NCBI RefSeq assembly: GCF_024679095.1 | Contig: NW_026110563.1 | Location: 62,001 to 126,000 of the forward strand | Source of the DNA: Eriocheir sinensis | Taxonomy: Eukaryota > Arthropoda > Malacostraca > Decapoda > Varunidae | DNA length: 64,000 nucleotides | Direction: 5' to 3' | Shown here: positions 48,626 to 63,856 of the stretch, piece by piece | Numbering within the stretch: position 1 is the stretch's first letter | Layout: the number at the start of each line of letters is the position of its first letter | Program-made: the position numbers and the translations under genes | Notes under the pieces: model-generated | Told to the model about the DNA's origin: nothing | Seen by the model: the letters and a program-made list of their open reading frames with translations, nothing else | Databases searched by the model: none

Positions 48626-48762
48626 CTACGTTATTTTATGTGTATTCGTATATATATTTTGAAACAAATTTACATTGTTTTATATGTATTTTGCATATAT
48701 ATTTCAATATAAATTTACCTCATTGTATGTGCATTTTGTATATTTATATTAATACAAATTTA

Positions 48763-48806
<44 letters not shown>

Positions 48807-50350
48807 TTAATTTTAATAAAAATACGTTATTTTATGGGTATTTTAGATCTTAATTTTCATACAAATTTACATTATTTTATTAACATTCTGTGTATTTATT
48901 TTCATACGATTTTACATTATTCTATTTGTGCTTTGTATATATTTTTTTTATACCTATTTACATTACTTAATGAGTATTTTGTATATATTTTATACAAATT
49001 TACGTTAATTTAAGTGTATTTGTTTATATATTTTCATTCAAATCTACATTATTTTATGTGTATTATGTATATGTATTTCAATACAAATTTACCAAATTTT
49101 ATGTGTATTTTGTATATTTATTTTCATACAAATTTAAATTATTTTTGTGTATTTTTGTATATAGTTTTATACAAATTTACGTTTTTTTATGTGTATTTTG
49201 TATATGTATTTTCATACAAATACACATTCTTTTATTGATATTTTCTTTATTTATTTTGACACGAATTTACATTATTTAATGTGTATTTTGTATATATATT
49301 TTTATACGTATTTACATCATTTCATGTGTATTTTGTATATATATTTCTATAGAAATCTACCTTATTTTATGTGTATTCGTATATATATTTTGAAACAAAT
49401 CTACATTATTTTATGTGTATTTTGTATATATATTTCATTACAAATTTGCCTTATTTTATATTTATTTTTATATCTATTTTCATTCAAATTAAAATTATTT
49501 TATGTGTATATATTTATTTGTATTTACGTTATTTTATGTGTATTTTCTATATATATTTTCATTCAAAATTACATTATTTTATCGGTATTTTGTTCATTTA
49601 TTTCGATACGAATTTAGATTATTTCATGTGTATTTTCTATATATATTTTTATACGCATTTACATTATTTAATATGTGTTTTGTATATATATTTTTTATAC
49701 AATTTTACTTCATTTTGTGTACATTTGTGTTGTTGTTTTTATACAAATTTACATTATTTTAAGTGTATTTTGAACTTTTTTTATTATAAATTTGCTTTAT
49801 TTTATGTGTATTTTGTTTATTTATTTTCATACAAATTTAAAGTATTTGATGTGCGTTTTTGTACATATATTTTTTATAGAAATTTGCGTTATTTTATGTG
49901 TATTTTGTATATATTTTTTCATACAAATTTACATTTTTTTATTATTATTTTGTTTATGTATTTTGATACGAATTTACATTATTATATGTGTATTTTGTAT
50001 ATATTTTGAATAAGTATTTTCATAATTTAATGTGTATTTTGTTTATATATTTTAAAACAAATTTACGTTATTTTATGCGTATTTGTTTAATTATTTTGAT
50101 ACAAATATACATTATTTTATGTATTTTTTATATATATTTCAATACAAAATTAGTTTATTTTATATATATTTTGTATATCTATTTTCAAACAAATTTAAAT
50201 TACTTTTGTGTATTTTTGTATAGAGTTTTATTCAAATTTACGTTATTTTATGTGTATTTTGTATATTTATTTTCATACAAACTCACATTCTTTTATTGGT
50301 ATTTTGTTTATTTATTTTGGTACGAATTTACATTATTTTATGTGTATTTT
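48626..50350 (+). repeat. Right copy of the recent tandem duplication
   Basis: Starts at the a5 unit (ctacgtt) right after the TA tract and follows the left copy unit for unit, including the rare words gttgttgtttttatac (about 49,729), tttattattattttgtttatg (about 49,938) and tgtatagagttttat (about 50,216). Beyond 50,350 it continues into units that have no match after the left copy, because that one ends in the TA tract. Confidence 0.88.
48764..48804 (+). repeat. (TAA)n tract, about 41 bp
   Basis: Same position in the unit as the 135-bp tract at 46,697: preceded by aatacaaatttaata and followed by aatttaattttaataaaaa, then tacgttattttatggg. About 13 triplets. It is the short allele-like copy in the duplicated segment. 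Confidence 0.95.
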
Positions 50351-51890
50351 GTATATATATTTATACGTATTTACATCATTTTATGTGTATTTTTTATATA
50401 TATTTTTATAGAAATTTACGTTTTTTTATGTTTATTCGTATATATATTTTGCAACAAATTTACATTGTTTGATGTGTGTTTTGCATATCTATTTCAATAC
50501 ATATTTACCATATTGTATGTGTATTTTGTATATTTATTTTAATACAAATTTAATTATTTGATGTGTATTTTTGTATATATATTTTTATAAAAATGTGCTT
50601 TTTTATGATTATTTTGCATCTTTATTTTCTTACAATTTTACATTATTTTATTGATATTCTGTGTATTTATTTTGATACGATTTAACATTGTTCTATGTGT
50701 ATTTTGTATATATTTTATTTTACATATTTATATTATTTAATGTGCATTTTCTATATATATTTTATACTTATATACGTTATTTTATGTCTATTTGTTTATA
50801 TATTTTCATACAAATTTACATTATTTTATGTGTATTTTTTATATGTATTTCAATACAAATTTATCTGATTTTATGTGTATTTTGTATTTGTATTTTCACA
50901 CAAATTGAAATTATTTTTGTGTATTTTTGTATATATTTTTATACAAATGTTAGTTATTTTATATATTATTTTGTATTTTTATTTTCCTACATATATACAT
51001 TCTTTTATTGAAATTTAGATTATTGAATTTGATACAAATTTACATTATTCTAGGTGTATTTTGTATATATATTTTTATTCGTATTTACATCATTTTATGT
51101 GTATTTTTTAGATATATTTTCATAGAAATTTACGCTATTTTATGTGTTTTCGTATACATATTTTAATACAAATTTACATTATTTGATGTGTATTTTGCAT
51201 ATCTATTTCAATATAAATTTATCTTATTGTATGTGCATTTTGTATATGTATTTTAATACAAAATTTATTATTTTATGTGTATTTTTGTATATATATTTTT
51301 ATACAAATATGCGTTATTTTATGGGTATTTTGCATCTTTATTTTCATAGAAATTTATATTATTTTATTGATATTCTGTTCATTTATTTTGATACGATTTT
51401 ACATTATTCTATGCGTATTTTGTATATATATTTTTATACACTTTTTCATTATTTAATGTGTATTTTGTATATATATTTTATACAAATTTACGTTATTTTT
51501 TGTGTATTTGTTGATATATTTTGACACAAATTTACAATATTTTATGGGTATTTTGTATATATATTTCAAAAGAAATTTACCCCAGTTTTATGTGTATTTT
51601 GTATATCTATTTTCATATAAATTCAAATTATTTCTGGGTATTTTTTGTATATATTTTAATACAAATTTTACTTATGTTATGTGTATTTTATAAAAAAAAA
51701 TTCATTCAAATATATATTATTTTATTGGTATTTTGTTGATTTATTTTGATACGAATTTACATTATTTTTTATGTACTTTGGATATATATTTTTATACGCA
51801 TTTACATTATTTAATGTTTATTTTGAAAATATATTTTTATACAAATTCATGTTATTTTATGTGTATTTGTATATATATTTTCATACAAAT

Positions 51891-52590
51891 TTACATTATT
51901 TTCTGTGTATTTTGTACATATATTTCATTACAAATCTAACTTATTTTATGTTTATTTTGTATATTAATTTCATTTAATTTTAAATTATTTTATGTGTATA
52001 TTTGTATTTGAATTTAGGTTATTTTATGTGTATTTTATATATATATTTTCATCAAAGATTACATTATTTTATTGGTATTTTGTTAATTTTATTCGATACG
52101 AATTTAGATTAATTGATAGGTATTTTGTATACATATTATATACGCATTTACATTATTTAATGTGTGTTTTGTATATATATTTCTATGCAAATTTACTTTA
52201 TTTTATGTGCATTTTTGTACATATATTTTTAAAGAAATTTGGGTTATTTTTTGTGTATTTTGCATATGTTTTCTCATACAAAATTACATTATTTCATTGG
52301 TATTTTGTTTATTTATTTTGATACGAATTATATTATTATATGTGTATTTGGTACATATTTTTCATACGTATTTACATTATTTAATGAGTATTTTGTTTAT
52401 ATATTTTTATAAAAATTTACGTTATTTTATGTGTATTTGTATAAATATTTTGATACAAATTTACATTATTTTATGTATTTTGTATATATATTTCAATTCA
52501 AATTTAGCTTATTTTATGTGTTTTTTGTATATCTATTTTCATACAAATTTAGTTACTTTTGTGTATTTTTGTATATAGTTTTATACAAAT
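51891..52590 (+). repeat. Cassette B copy (plus), 700 bp
   Basis: b1 to b15 in order, followed by a truncated a1 (ttacgttttctatatttatat) and a2 (acacattctttta at about 52,621). The cassette A that should follow is cut after a3 by the switch at 52,696. Confidence 0.84.
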
Positions 52591-52696
52591 TTACGTTTTC
52601 TATATTTATATTTATATAAATACACATTCTTTTATTGGTATTTCGTTTATTTATTTTGATACGAATTTATATTATTTTATGTGTATTTTGTATACT

Positions 52697-53962
52697 TAAA
52701 ATAACGTAAATTTGTATGAAATATATATACAAAATACACATTGAATAATGTAAATATATATAAAAAAAATATATACAAAACACAAATAGAATAATGTAAA
52801 ATCGTATCAAAATGAATACACAGAATATTAATAAAATAATGTAAATTTGTATGAAAATTAAGATGCAAAATACACATAAAATAACGCATTTTTTATTAAA
52901 ATATATTACCAAAATACACATAAAATATTTGAATTTGTATTAAAATAAATATAGAAAATGAACATACAATAAGGTAAATTTATATTGAAATAGATATGCA
53001 AAATACATATAAAACAATATAAATTTGTTTCAAAATATATATACGAATACACATAAAATAACGTAGATTTCTATAAAAATATATATACAAAATACACATA
53101 AAATGAAGGAAATACATAAAAAAATGTATACAAAATACACATAAAATAATGTAAATTCGTATCAAAATAAATCAACATAATACCAATAAAAGAATGTGTA
53201 TTTGTATAAATATAAATATACAAAATTCACATAAAATAACGTAAATTTATATAAAACTATATACAAAAATACACAAAAGTAATAAAATTTGTATGAAAAT
53301 AGATATACAAAATACACACAAAATAAGCTTAATTTGAATTGAAATATATATACAAAATACATAAAATAATGTAAATTTGTATCAAAATATTTATACAAAT
53401 ACACATATAATAACGTAAATTTGTATAAAAATATATAAACAAAATACACATTAAATAATGTAAATACGTATAAAAAATATGTACAAAATACACATATAAT
53501 CATGTAATTCGTATCAAAATAAATAAACAAAATACCAATAAATTAATGTAAATTTGTATGAGAAAACATCTATAAAATACACAAAAAATAACGCAAATTT
53601 CTATAAAAATATATGTACAAAAATGAACATAAAATAAAGTAAATTTGCATAAAAATATATATACAAAACACACATTAAATAATGTAAATGCGTATAAAAA
53701 TATGTATACAAAATACCTATGAAATAATCTAAATTCGTATCGAATTAAATTAACAAAATACCAATAAAATAATGTAATTTTGGATGAAATTGTATATAGA
53801 AAATACACGTAAAATAACCAAAATGCAAATACAAATACACACATAAAATAATTTAAAATTGAATGAAATAAATATACAAAATAAACATAAAATAAGTTAG
53901 ATTTGTAATGAAATATATACAAAAATACACATAAAATAATAAAAATTTGAATGAAAATATTA
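52697..53962 (-). repeat. Repeat block 18, minus orientation (1.27 kb)
   Basis: About 28 units. Starts in reverse a13 (ttaaaataacgtaaatttg), runs through a12 to a1, then a full reverse B at 53,245-53,944. It ends at GAATGAAAATATTAATTTTT near 53,962. The block is thus most of an A plus a whole B, inverted relative to both neighbours. Confidence 0.87.
53245..53944 (-). repeat. Cassette B copy (minus), 700 bp
   Basis: Reverse b15 (atataaaactatatac, acaaaagtaataaa) to reverse b1 (tgtaatgaaatatatac). Includes CATGTAATTCGTATC (about 53,502) and TTTGGATGAAATTGTATATA (about 53,779), a variant of the b3 composite shared in complement with 45,822-45,846. Confidence 0.83.
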
Positions 53963-55322
53963 ATTTTTATACAAATTTAATTATTGAATGTGTATTTTTC
54001 TATATGTATTTTTATAAAAATATGATTTATTTTATGGGTATTTTGCATCTTTATTTTCATACAAATTTACATTATTTTATTGATATTCTGTGTATTTATT
54101 TTGATACGATTTTGCATTATTCTATGTGTATTTTGTATATATATTTTATACAAATGTACGTTATTTTTTGTGTATTTGTTTTCATTTCATACAAATTTAC
54201 ATTATTTTATGTGTATTTTGTACATGTATTTAAAGTCAAATTTAACTAATCATATGTGTATTTTGTATATATATTTTCATACAAATTGAAATTATTTGTG
54301 TTTTTTTTTGTATATATTTTTATACAAATTTTCGTTATTTTATGTGTATTTTGTATATTTATTTTCCTACAAATATACGTTCTTTTATCGGAATTTTGTT
54401 TATTTATTTTGATACGAATTTACATTATTCTAGGTGTATTTGGTATGTATATTTTTATACTATTTACATCATTTTATATGTATTTTGTATGTATATTTTC
54501 ATAGAAATTTACTCTATTTTATGTGTATTCGCATATATATTTTGATACAAATTTACATTATTGACGTGTATTTTGCATATCTATTTCAATACAAATTTAC
54601 TTTATTGTATGTGCATTTTGTATATTTATTTCAATACAAATTTAATTATTTCATGTGTATTTTTGTATATATATTTTTATGCTAATATGCGTTATTATAT
54701 GGGTATTTTGCATCTTTATTTTCATACAAATTTACATTATTTTATTGATATTCTGTTTATTTATTTTGATACGATTTAACATTATTCTATGTGTATTTTG
54801 TATATATATTTTTATACATATTTACATCATTTAATGTATATTTTGAATTTATATTTTATCCAAATTTACGTTATTTTATGTGTATTTGTTTATATATTTT
54901 CATAAAAATTTACATTATTTTATGTGTGTTTTATATATGTATTTCAATACAAATTTGCCTAATTTTATGTGTATTTTGCATATCTATTTTCAAACAAATT
55001 TAAATTATTTTTGTATATTTTTGTATATATTTTTATACAAATTTTAGTTATTTTATTTGTATTTTGTGTATATATTTTCCTACAAATATACATTTTTTTA
55101 CTGGAATTTTGTTGATTTATTTTGATACGAATTTACATTACTTTATGTGTATTTTGTATATATATTTTTTTACGTATTTACATTATTTTATGTGTATTTT
55201 GTATATATATTTTCATAAAAAATTACGTTATTTTAATGTGTGTATTCGTATATATTTTGATACAAATTTTATACAAATTTATGTTATTTTATGTGTATTT
55301 GAATATATATTTTCATATAAAT

Positions 55323-56024
55323 CTACATTATTTTATGTGTATTTTTACATATATTTCATTACAAATTTACCTTATTTTATGTTTATTTTATATATTCATT
55401 TCATGTAATTTTAAATTATTTTATGTGTATATTTGTATTTGTATTTAGGTTATTTTATGTGTATTTTCTATATATATTTTCATCCAAAATTACATTATTT
55501 TATTGGTATTTTGATAATTTAATTCGATACGAATTTAGATTATTTCAAAGGCATTTTGTATACATGTTTTTATATGCATTTACATTATTTAATGTGTTTT
55601 GTATATATATTTTTATGCAAATTTACTTTATTTTATGTGCATTTTTGTACATATATTTTTAAAGAAATTAGCGTTATTTTAAGTGTATTTTGTATATGTT
55701 TTCTCATACAAATTTACATTATATTATTGGTATTTTGTTTATTTATTTTGATACGAATTACATGATTATATATGTATTTTGTATATATATGTTTTTACGT
55801 ATTTACATTATTTAATGTGTATTTTGTTTATGTATTTTTTATACAAATTAACGTTATTTTATGTGTATTTGTATAGATATTTTGATACAAATTTACATTA
55901 TTTGATGTATTTTGTATAAATATATTTCAATTCAAATTTAGCTAATTTTATGTGTATTTTGTATATCTATTTTCATACAAATTTAACTACTTCTGTGTAT
56001 TTTTGTATATAGTTTGATATAAAT
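55323..56024 (+). repeat. Cassette B copy (plus), 702 bp
   Basis: b1 (ctacattattttatgtg, tttttacatatatttc) to b15 (ttaactacttctgtg), joined without a gap to cassette A at 56,025. Variants: b4 has ttttgataatttaattcg, and b13 has gtataaatatatttcaattc. Confidence 0.84.
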
Positions 56025-56734
56025 TTACGTTATTTATGTGTATTATATATATTTATATTTATTCAAATACACATTCTTTTATTGGTATTTTGTATATTTT
56101 GATACGAATTTACATTATTTTATGTGTATTTTGTATACATTTTTTTTTACGTATTTTCTTCATTTTATGTGTATTTTCTATATATATTTTTATACAAATC
56201 TACGTTATTTAATGTGTATTCGTATATATATTTTGAAACAAATTTACATTGTTTTATTTGTATTTTGCATATCTATTTCAATACAAATTTACCTTATTAT
56301 ATGTGCATTTTGTATATTTATTTTAATACAAATTCAAATATTTTATGTATGTCTTGGTATATATATTTTTATAAAAAAATGCGTTATTTTATGGGTATTT
56401 TGCATCTTTATTTTCATACAAAGTTACATTATTTTATTAATATTCTGTGTATTTATTTTGATACGATTTTACATTATTCTATTTGTGTTTTGAATATATT
56501 TTTTTATACATATTTACATTATTTAATGTGTATTTTGTATATATATTTTATACAAATTTACGTTATTTTAAGTGTATTTGTTTATATATTTTCATTCAAA
56601 TTTACATTATTTTATGTGTATTTTGTAAATGTATTTCAATACAAATTTACCTAATTTTATGTGTATTTTGTATACTTATTTTCATACAAATTTAAATTAT
56701 TTTTGTGTATTTTTGTATATAGTTTTATACAAAT
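56025..56734 (+). repeat. Cassette A reference copy (plus), 710 bp, 16 units
   Basis: Unit starts: a1 56,025; a2 56,069; a3 56,110; a4 56,155; a5 56,200; a6 56,244; a7 56,289; a8 56,334; a9 56,380; a10 56,424; a11 56,468; a12 56,514; a13 56,558; a14 56,602; a15 56,647; a16 56,692. Marker words: a2 ACACATTCTTTTATTGG, a5 CTACGTT with GTATTCG, a7 TATGTGCATTTTG, a8 GGTATATATA, a9 TATGGGTATTTTGCATC, a10 ATATTCTGTGTATTTA, a11 ATTATTCTATTTGTG, a12 TTATTTAATGTG, a13 AAGTGTATTTGTTTA, a14 TATTTCAATAC, a15 TTACCTAATTTTATG, a16 TTTTTGTGTATTTTTG. Spacings are 41-46 bp. Confidence 0.9.
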
Positions 56735-57460
<726 letters not shown>

Positions 57461-58268
57461 TTTCGTTACTCTATGTGTATTTTGTATATTTATTTTCCTA
57501 CAAATATACGTTCTTTTATCGGAATTTTGTTTACTTATTTTGATACGAATTTACATTATTTATGTGCATTTTGCATATCTATTTCAATTCAAATTTACTT
57601 TATTGTATGTGCATTTTGTATATTTATTTTAATACAAATTTAATTATTTTATATGTATTTTTGTATATATATTTTTATACAAATATGCGTTATTATATGG
57701 GTATTTTGCATCTTTATTTTCATACAAATTTACATTATCTTATTGATATTCTGTTTATTTATTTTGATACGATTTGACATTTTATGAGTATTTTGTATAT
57801 ATATTTATACATATTTAAAATGTTTAATGTATATTTTGTATATATATTTTATCCAAACTTACGTTATTTTATGTGTGTTTGTATATGTATTTCAATTTAA
57901 ATTTATCGAAGTTATTTGTATTTTGCATATCTTTTTTCTAACAAATTTAAACTATTTTTGTGTATTTTTGTATATATTTTTATACAAATTTTAGTTATTT
58001 TATTTGTATTTTGTATATATATTTTCCTACAAATATACATTCTTTTATTGGAGTTTTGTTGATTTATTTTGATACGAATTTACATTATTTTATGAGTATT
58101 TTGTATATATATTTTTCTACGTATTTATATTTTTTATGTTTATTTTGTATATATATTTTCTAAAAAATTTACGTTATTTTATTGTGTGTATTCGTATATA
58201 TTTTGATACAAATTTTAAACAAATTCATGTTATTTTATGTGTATTTGGATATATATTTTCATACAAAT

Positions 58269-58968
58269 TTACATTATTTTATGTGTATTTTGTACATATA
58301 TTTCATTACAAATTTACCTTATTTTATGTTTATTTTGTATATTTATTTCATTCAATTTTAAATTATTTTATGTGTATATTTGTATTTGTGTTTAGGTTAT
58401 TTTATGTGTATTTTCAATATATATTTTCATCCATAATTACATTATTTTATTGGTATTTTGTTAATTTAATTCGATTCTAATTTAGATTATTTCATAGGTA
58501 TTTTGTATACATATTTTTATACGCATTTACATTATTTATGGTTGATTTGTATATATATTTTTATGCAAATTTACTTTATTTTACGTGCATTTTTGTACAT
58601 ATATTTTTATAGAAATTTGCATTATTTTATATGTATTTTGTATATATTTTCTCATACAAATTTACATTAACTTATTGGTATTTTGTTCATTTATTTTGAT
58701 ACGAATTACATTATTATATGTGTATTTTGTACATATTTTTTATACGTATTTAAAGAATTTCATGAGAATTTTGTTTATATATTTTTATACAAATTTACGT
58801 TATTATGTGTGTATTTGTATAAATATTTTGATACAAATTTACATTATTTTATGTATTTTGTATATATATTTCAATTCAAATTTAGCTTATTTTATGTGTA
58901 TTTTGTATATCTATTTTCATATAAATTTAATTACTTTTGTGTGTTTTTGTATATAGTTTTATACAAAT
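58269..58968 (+). repeat. Cassette B copy (plus), 700 bp
   Basis: b1 to b15 in order and joined without a gap to cassette A at 58,969. Closest to the copy at 42,272-42,972: both have ttttcaatatatattttc, then atccataattac in b3, and atttc(a/c)tgag/aagag-type changes in b11. Confidence 0.85.
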
Positions 58969-59682
58969 TTACGTTATTTTATGTGTATTTTGTATATTTA
59001 TATTTATACAAATACACATTCGTTTATTGTTATTTTGTTTATTTATTTTGATTCGAATTTACATTATTTTATGTGTATTTTGTATCCATTTTTTTATACG
59101 TATTTACTTAATTTTATCTGTATTTTGTATATATATTTTTATAGAAATCTACGTTATTTTATGTGTTTTCGTATATATATTTTGAAACAAATTTACATTG
59201 TTTTATATGTATTTTTGAATATCTCTTTCAATACAAATTTACCTTACTTTATGTGCATTTTGTATATTTATTTCAATACAAATTTAAATATTTTATGTGT
59301 ATTTTGGTATATATATTTTTATAAAATATGCGCTATTTTATGGGAATTTTGCATCTTTATTTTTATACAAATTTACATTATTTTATTGATATTCTGTGTA
59401 TTTATTTTCATACGATTTTACATTATTCTATTTGTTTTTTGTATATATTTTTTTATACACATTTACATTATTTAATGTGTATCTTGCATATATATTTTAT
59501 ACAAATTTACGTTATTTTAAGTGTATTTGTTTATATATTTTCATTCAAATTTACATTATTTTATGTGTATTTTGTATATGTATTTCAATACAAATTTACC
59601 TAATTTTATGTGTGTTTTCTATATTTCTTTTCATACAAATGTAAATTATTTTTGTGTTTTTTTTATATAGTTTGATACAAAT
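58969..59682 (+). repeat. Cassette A copy (plus), 714 bp, complete
   Basis: Sixteen units a1 to a16. Very like the copy at 42,973-43,686: both have the rare gaatatctctttcaata in a6, gctattttatgggaattttgc in a9 and atcttgcatatatattttat in a12. Both are followed by the same a1-to-b5 junction (here with 9 bases lost, atgtacgcaatttaatg). Confidence 0.88.
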
Positions 59683-61848
59683 TTAGGTTATTTTATGTAC
59701 GCAATTTAATGTGTGTTTTGTATACATATTTTTATGCAAATTTACTTTATTTTATGTGCATTTTTGTACATATATTTTTATTGAAATTTGCGTTATTTTA
59801 TGTGTATTTGTATATGTTTTCTCATACAAACTTACATTATTTTATTGCTATTTTGTTTATTTATTTTGATACGAATTAAATGATTATATATGTATTTCGT
59901 ACATATTTTTTATACGTATTTACATTACTTAATATGTATTTTGTTTATATATTTTTAAACAAATCTACGTTATTATATGTATTTGTATAAATATTTTAAT
60001 ACAAATTTACATTATTTTATGTATTTTGTATATACATTTCAATTCAAATTTAGCTTATCTTATCTGTATTTTGTATATCTATTTTCATACAAATTTAATT
60101 ACTTCTGTGTATTTTTGTATATAGTTTTATACAAATTTACGTTATTTTATGTGTATTTTGTATATTTATATTTATACAAATACACATTCTTTTATTGGTA
60201 TTTTGTTGATTTATTTTAATACGATTTTACATTATTTTATGTGTATTTTGTATACATTTTTTTATACGTATTTACTTCATTTTATGTGTATTTTGTATAT
60301 ATTTTTATAGAAATCTACGTTATTTTATGTGTATTCGTATATATATTTTGAAACAAATTTACATTGTTTTATAAGTATTTTGTATATCTATTTCAATACA
60401 AATTTACATTATTGTATGTGCATTTTTTATATTTATTTTAATACAAATTTTAATATTTTATGTGTATTTTCGTATATACATTTTTATAAAAAATGCGTTA
60501 TTTTATTGGTATTTTGCATCTTTATTTTCATACAAATTTACATTACTTTATTGATATTCTGCTCATTCATTTTGATACGATTTGACATTATTCTATATGT
60601 ATTTTGTATATATTTTTCATACAAATTTACGTTATTTTATGTGTATTTGTTTATATATTTTGACACAAATTTACAATATTTTATGGGTATTTTGTATATA
60701 TATTTCAAAAGAAATTTACCTAGTTTTATGTGTATTTTGTATATCTATTTTCATACAAACTCAAATTATTTTTATGTATTTTTGAATATATTTTAATACA
60801 AATTTTAGTTATGTTATGTGTATTTTGTAAATTTATTTTCATTCAAATATATATTATTTTATTGGTATTTTGTTGATTTATATTGATACGAGTTTACATC
60901 ATTTTATATGTACTTTGTATATATATTTTTATACGCATTAACATTATTTAATATTTATTTTGAATATATATTTTTATACAAATTCATTATATTTTATGTG
61001 TATTTGTATATATATTTTCATATAAATTTACATTATTTTATGTGTATTTTGTACATATATTTCATTACAAATTTACCTTATTTTATGTTTATTTTGTATG
61101 TGTATTTTGTATATTTATATTTATACAAATACACATTCTTTTATTGGTACTTTGTTTATTTATTTTGATTAGAATTTACATTATTTTATGTGTATTTTGT
61201 ATATATATTTTTATAGAAATCTACGTTATTTTATGTGTATTCGTATATATATTTTGAAACAAATTTACATTGTTTTATATGTATTTTTGCATATCTCTTT
61301 CAATATAAATTTACTTTATTGTATGTGCATTTTGTATATTTATTTCAATACAAATTTAAATATTTTGTGTATTTTGTTATATATATTTTTATAAGAAATG
61401 CGCTATTTTAGGGGAATTTTGCATCTTTATTTTTATACAAATTTACATTATTTTATTAATATTCGGTGTATTTATTTTGATACGATTTTACATTATTCTA
61501 TTTGTTTTTTGTATATATTTTTTTATACATATTTACATTATTTAATGTGTATATTGCATATATATTTTATAATAAGGTAAATTTATATTGAAATAGATAT
61601 GCAAAATACTTATAAAACAATGTAAATTTGTTTCAAAATATAAATACGAATACACATAAAATAACGTAGATTTCTAGAAAAATATATATACAAAATACAC
61701 TTAAAATGAAGTAAATACGTATAAAAAAATGGACACAAAATACACATAAAATAATGTAAATTCGTATCAAAATAAATAAACAAAATACCAATAAAAGAAT
61801 GTGTATTTGTATAAATATAAATATACAAAATACACATAAATAACGTAA

Positions 61849-62551
61849 ATTTATATAAAACTATATACAAAAATACACAAAAGTAGTTAAATTTGTATGA
61901 AAATAGATATACAAAATACACATAAAATAAGCTAAATTTGAATTGAAATATTTACATCAAATTTACATCAAATAATGTAAATTTGTATCAAAATATTTAT
62001 ACAAATACACATATAATAACGTAAATTTTTATAAAAACACATAAACAAAATACACATTAAATAATGTAAATACGTATAAAAAAATATGTACAAAATACAC
62101 ATATAATCATGTAATTCGTATCAAATTAAATAAACAAAATACCAATAATATAATGTAAATTTGAATGAGAAAACATATACACAGTTCATATAAAATAACG
62201 CTATTTTTTTTAGAAATATATGTACAAAAATGCACATAAAATAAAGTAAATTTGCATAAAAATATATATACAAAACTCACATTAAATAATGTAAATACGT
62301 ATAAAAACATGTATACAAAATACCTTTGAAATAATCTAAATTCGTATCGAGTTAAATTAACAAAATACCAATAAAATAATGTAATTTTGGATGAAAATAT
62401 ATATAAAAAATACACATAAAATAACCTAAATACTAATACAAATATACACATAAAATAATTTAAAATTGCATGAAATGAATATATAAAATAAGCATAAAAT
62501 AAAGTAAACTTGTAATGAAATATTTGTAAAAATACACATAAAATAATGTAA
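61849..62551 (-). repeat. Cassette B copy (minus), 703 bp
   Basis: Reverse b15 (atataaaactatatac, acaaaagtagttaa) to reverse b1 (tgtaatgaaatatttgtaaa). In b13 a short local repeat (catcaaatttacatcaaat at about 61,956) replaces the usual core. Confidence 0.82.
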
Positions 62552-63773
62552 ATTTATATGAAAATATATATTCAAATACACATAAAATAACATGAATTTG
62601 TATAAAATTTGTATCAAATTATAAACGAATATACACAAAAAGATAACGTAAATTTTTATGAAAATATATATACAAAATATATATATAATAATATAGATAC
62701 GTGGAAAAATATATATACAAAATACACATAAGGTAATGTAAATTCGTATCAAAATAAATCAACAAAATTCCAATAAAAGAATGTATATTTGTAGGAAAAT
62801 ATATATACAAATTACAAATAAAATAACTAAAATTTGTATAAAAATATATACAAAAATACACAAAAAATAATTTAAATTTGTTTGAAAATAGATATGCAAA
62901 ACACACATAAAATTAGGCAAATTTGTATTGAAATACATATACAAAACACACATAAAACAATGTAAATTTGTATGAAAAAATATAAACATATACACATAAA
63001 ATAACGTAAATTTGATAAAATATATATACAAAATATACATTAAATGATGTAAATATGTATAAACATATATATACAAAATACATATAGAATAATGTTAAAT
63101 CGTATCAAAATAAATAAACAGAATATCAATAAAATAATGTAAATTTGTATGAAAATAAAGATGCAAAATACTCTTATAATAACGCATATTTGTATAAAAA
63201 AATATATACAAAAATACATATAAAATAGTTAAATTTGTATTAAAAAAAATATACAAAATGCACATACAATAAAGTAAATTTGTATTGAAATAGATATGGA
63301 AAATTCACATCAATAATGTAAATTTGTATCAAAATATATATACGAATACTCATAAAATAGAGTAAATTTCTATGAAAATATTCATACAAAATACATATAA
63401 AATGATGTAAATAAGTATAAAAATATATATATAAATATACCAAATATACCTCAAATAATGTAAATTCGTGTCAAAATAAATAAACAAAATTCTGATAAAA
63501 GATCGTATATTTATAGGAAAATAAATATACAAAATATACATAAAATAACGAAAATTTATATAAAAATATATACAAAAATACACAAAAATAATTTCAATTT
63601 GTATGAAGATTGATATACAAAATATACATATAATTAGTTAAATTTGTATTTAAATACATGTACAAAATACACATAAAATAATGTAAATTTGTATGAAATG
63701 AAAACAAACACATAAAGTAACGTACATTTGTATAAAATATATATACAAAATACACATATATATAATATATCAT

Positions 63774-63777
<4 letters not shown>

Positions 63778-63851
<74 letters not shown>
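63778..63851. repeat. (TA)n tract, about 74 bp, with imperfect left edge
   Basis: Pure alternating A/T preceded by a broken zone (tatataatatatcatatcatat, about 63,757-63,780). Left flank is reverse a12 (tataaaatatatatac), right flank leads to reverse a8 (tagaataattaaatttg). Units a11, a10 and a9 are missing, the largest loss seen at a TA tract. Confidence 0.93.
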
Positions 63852-63856
<5 letters not shown>

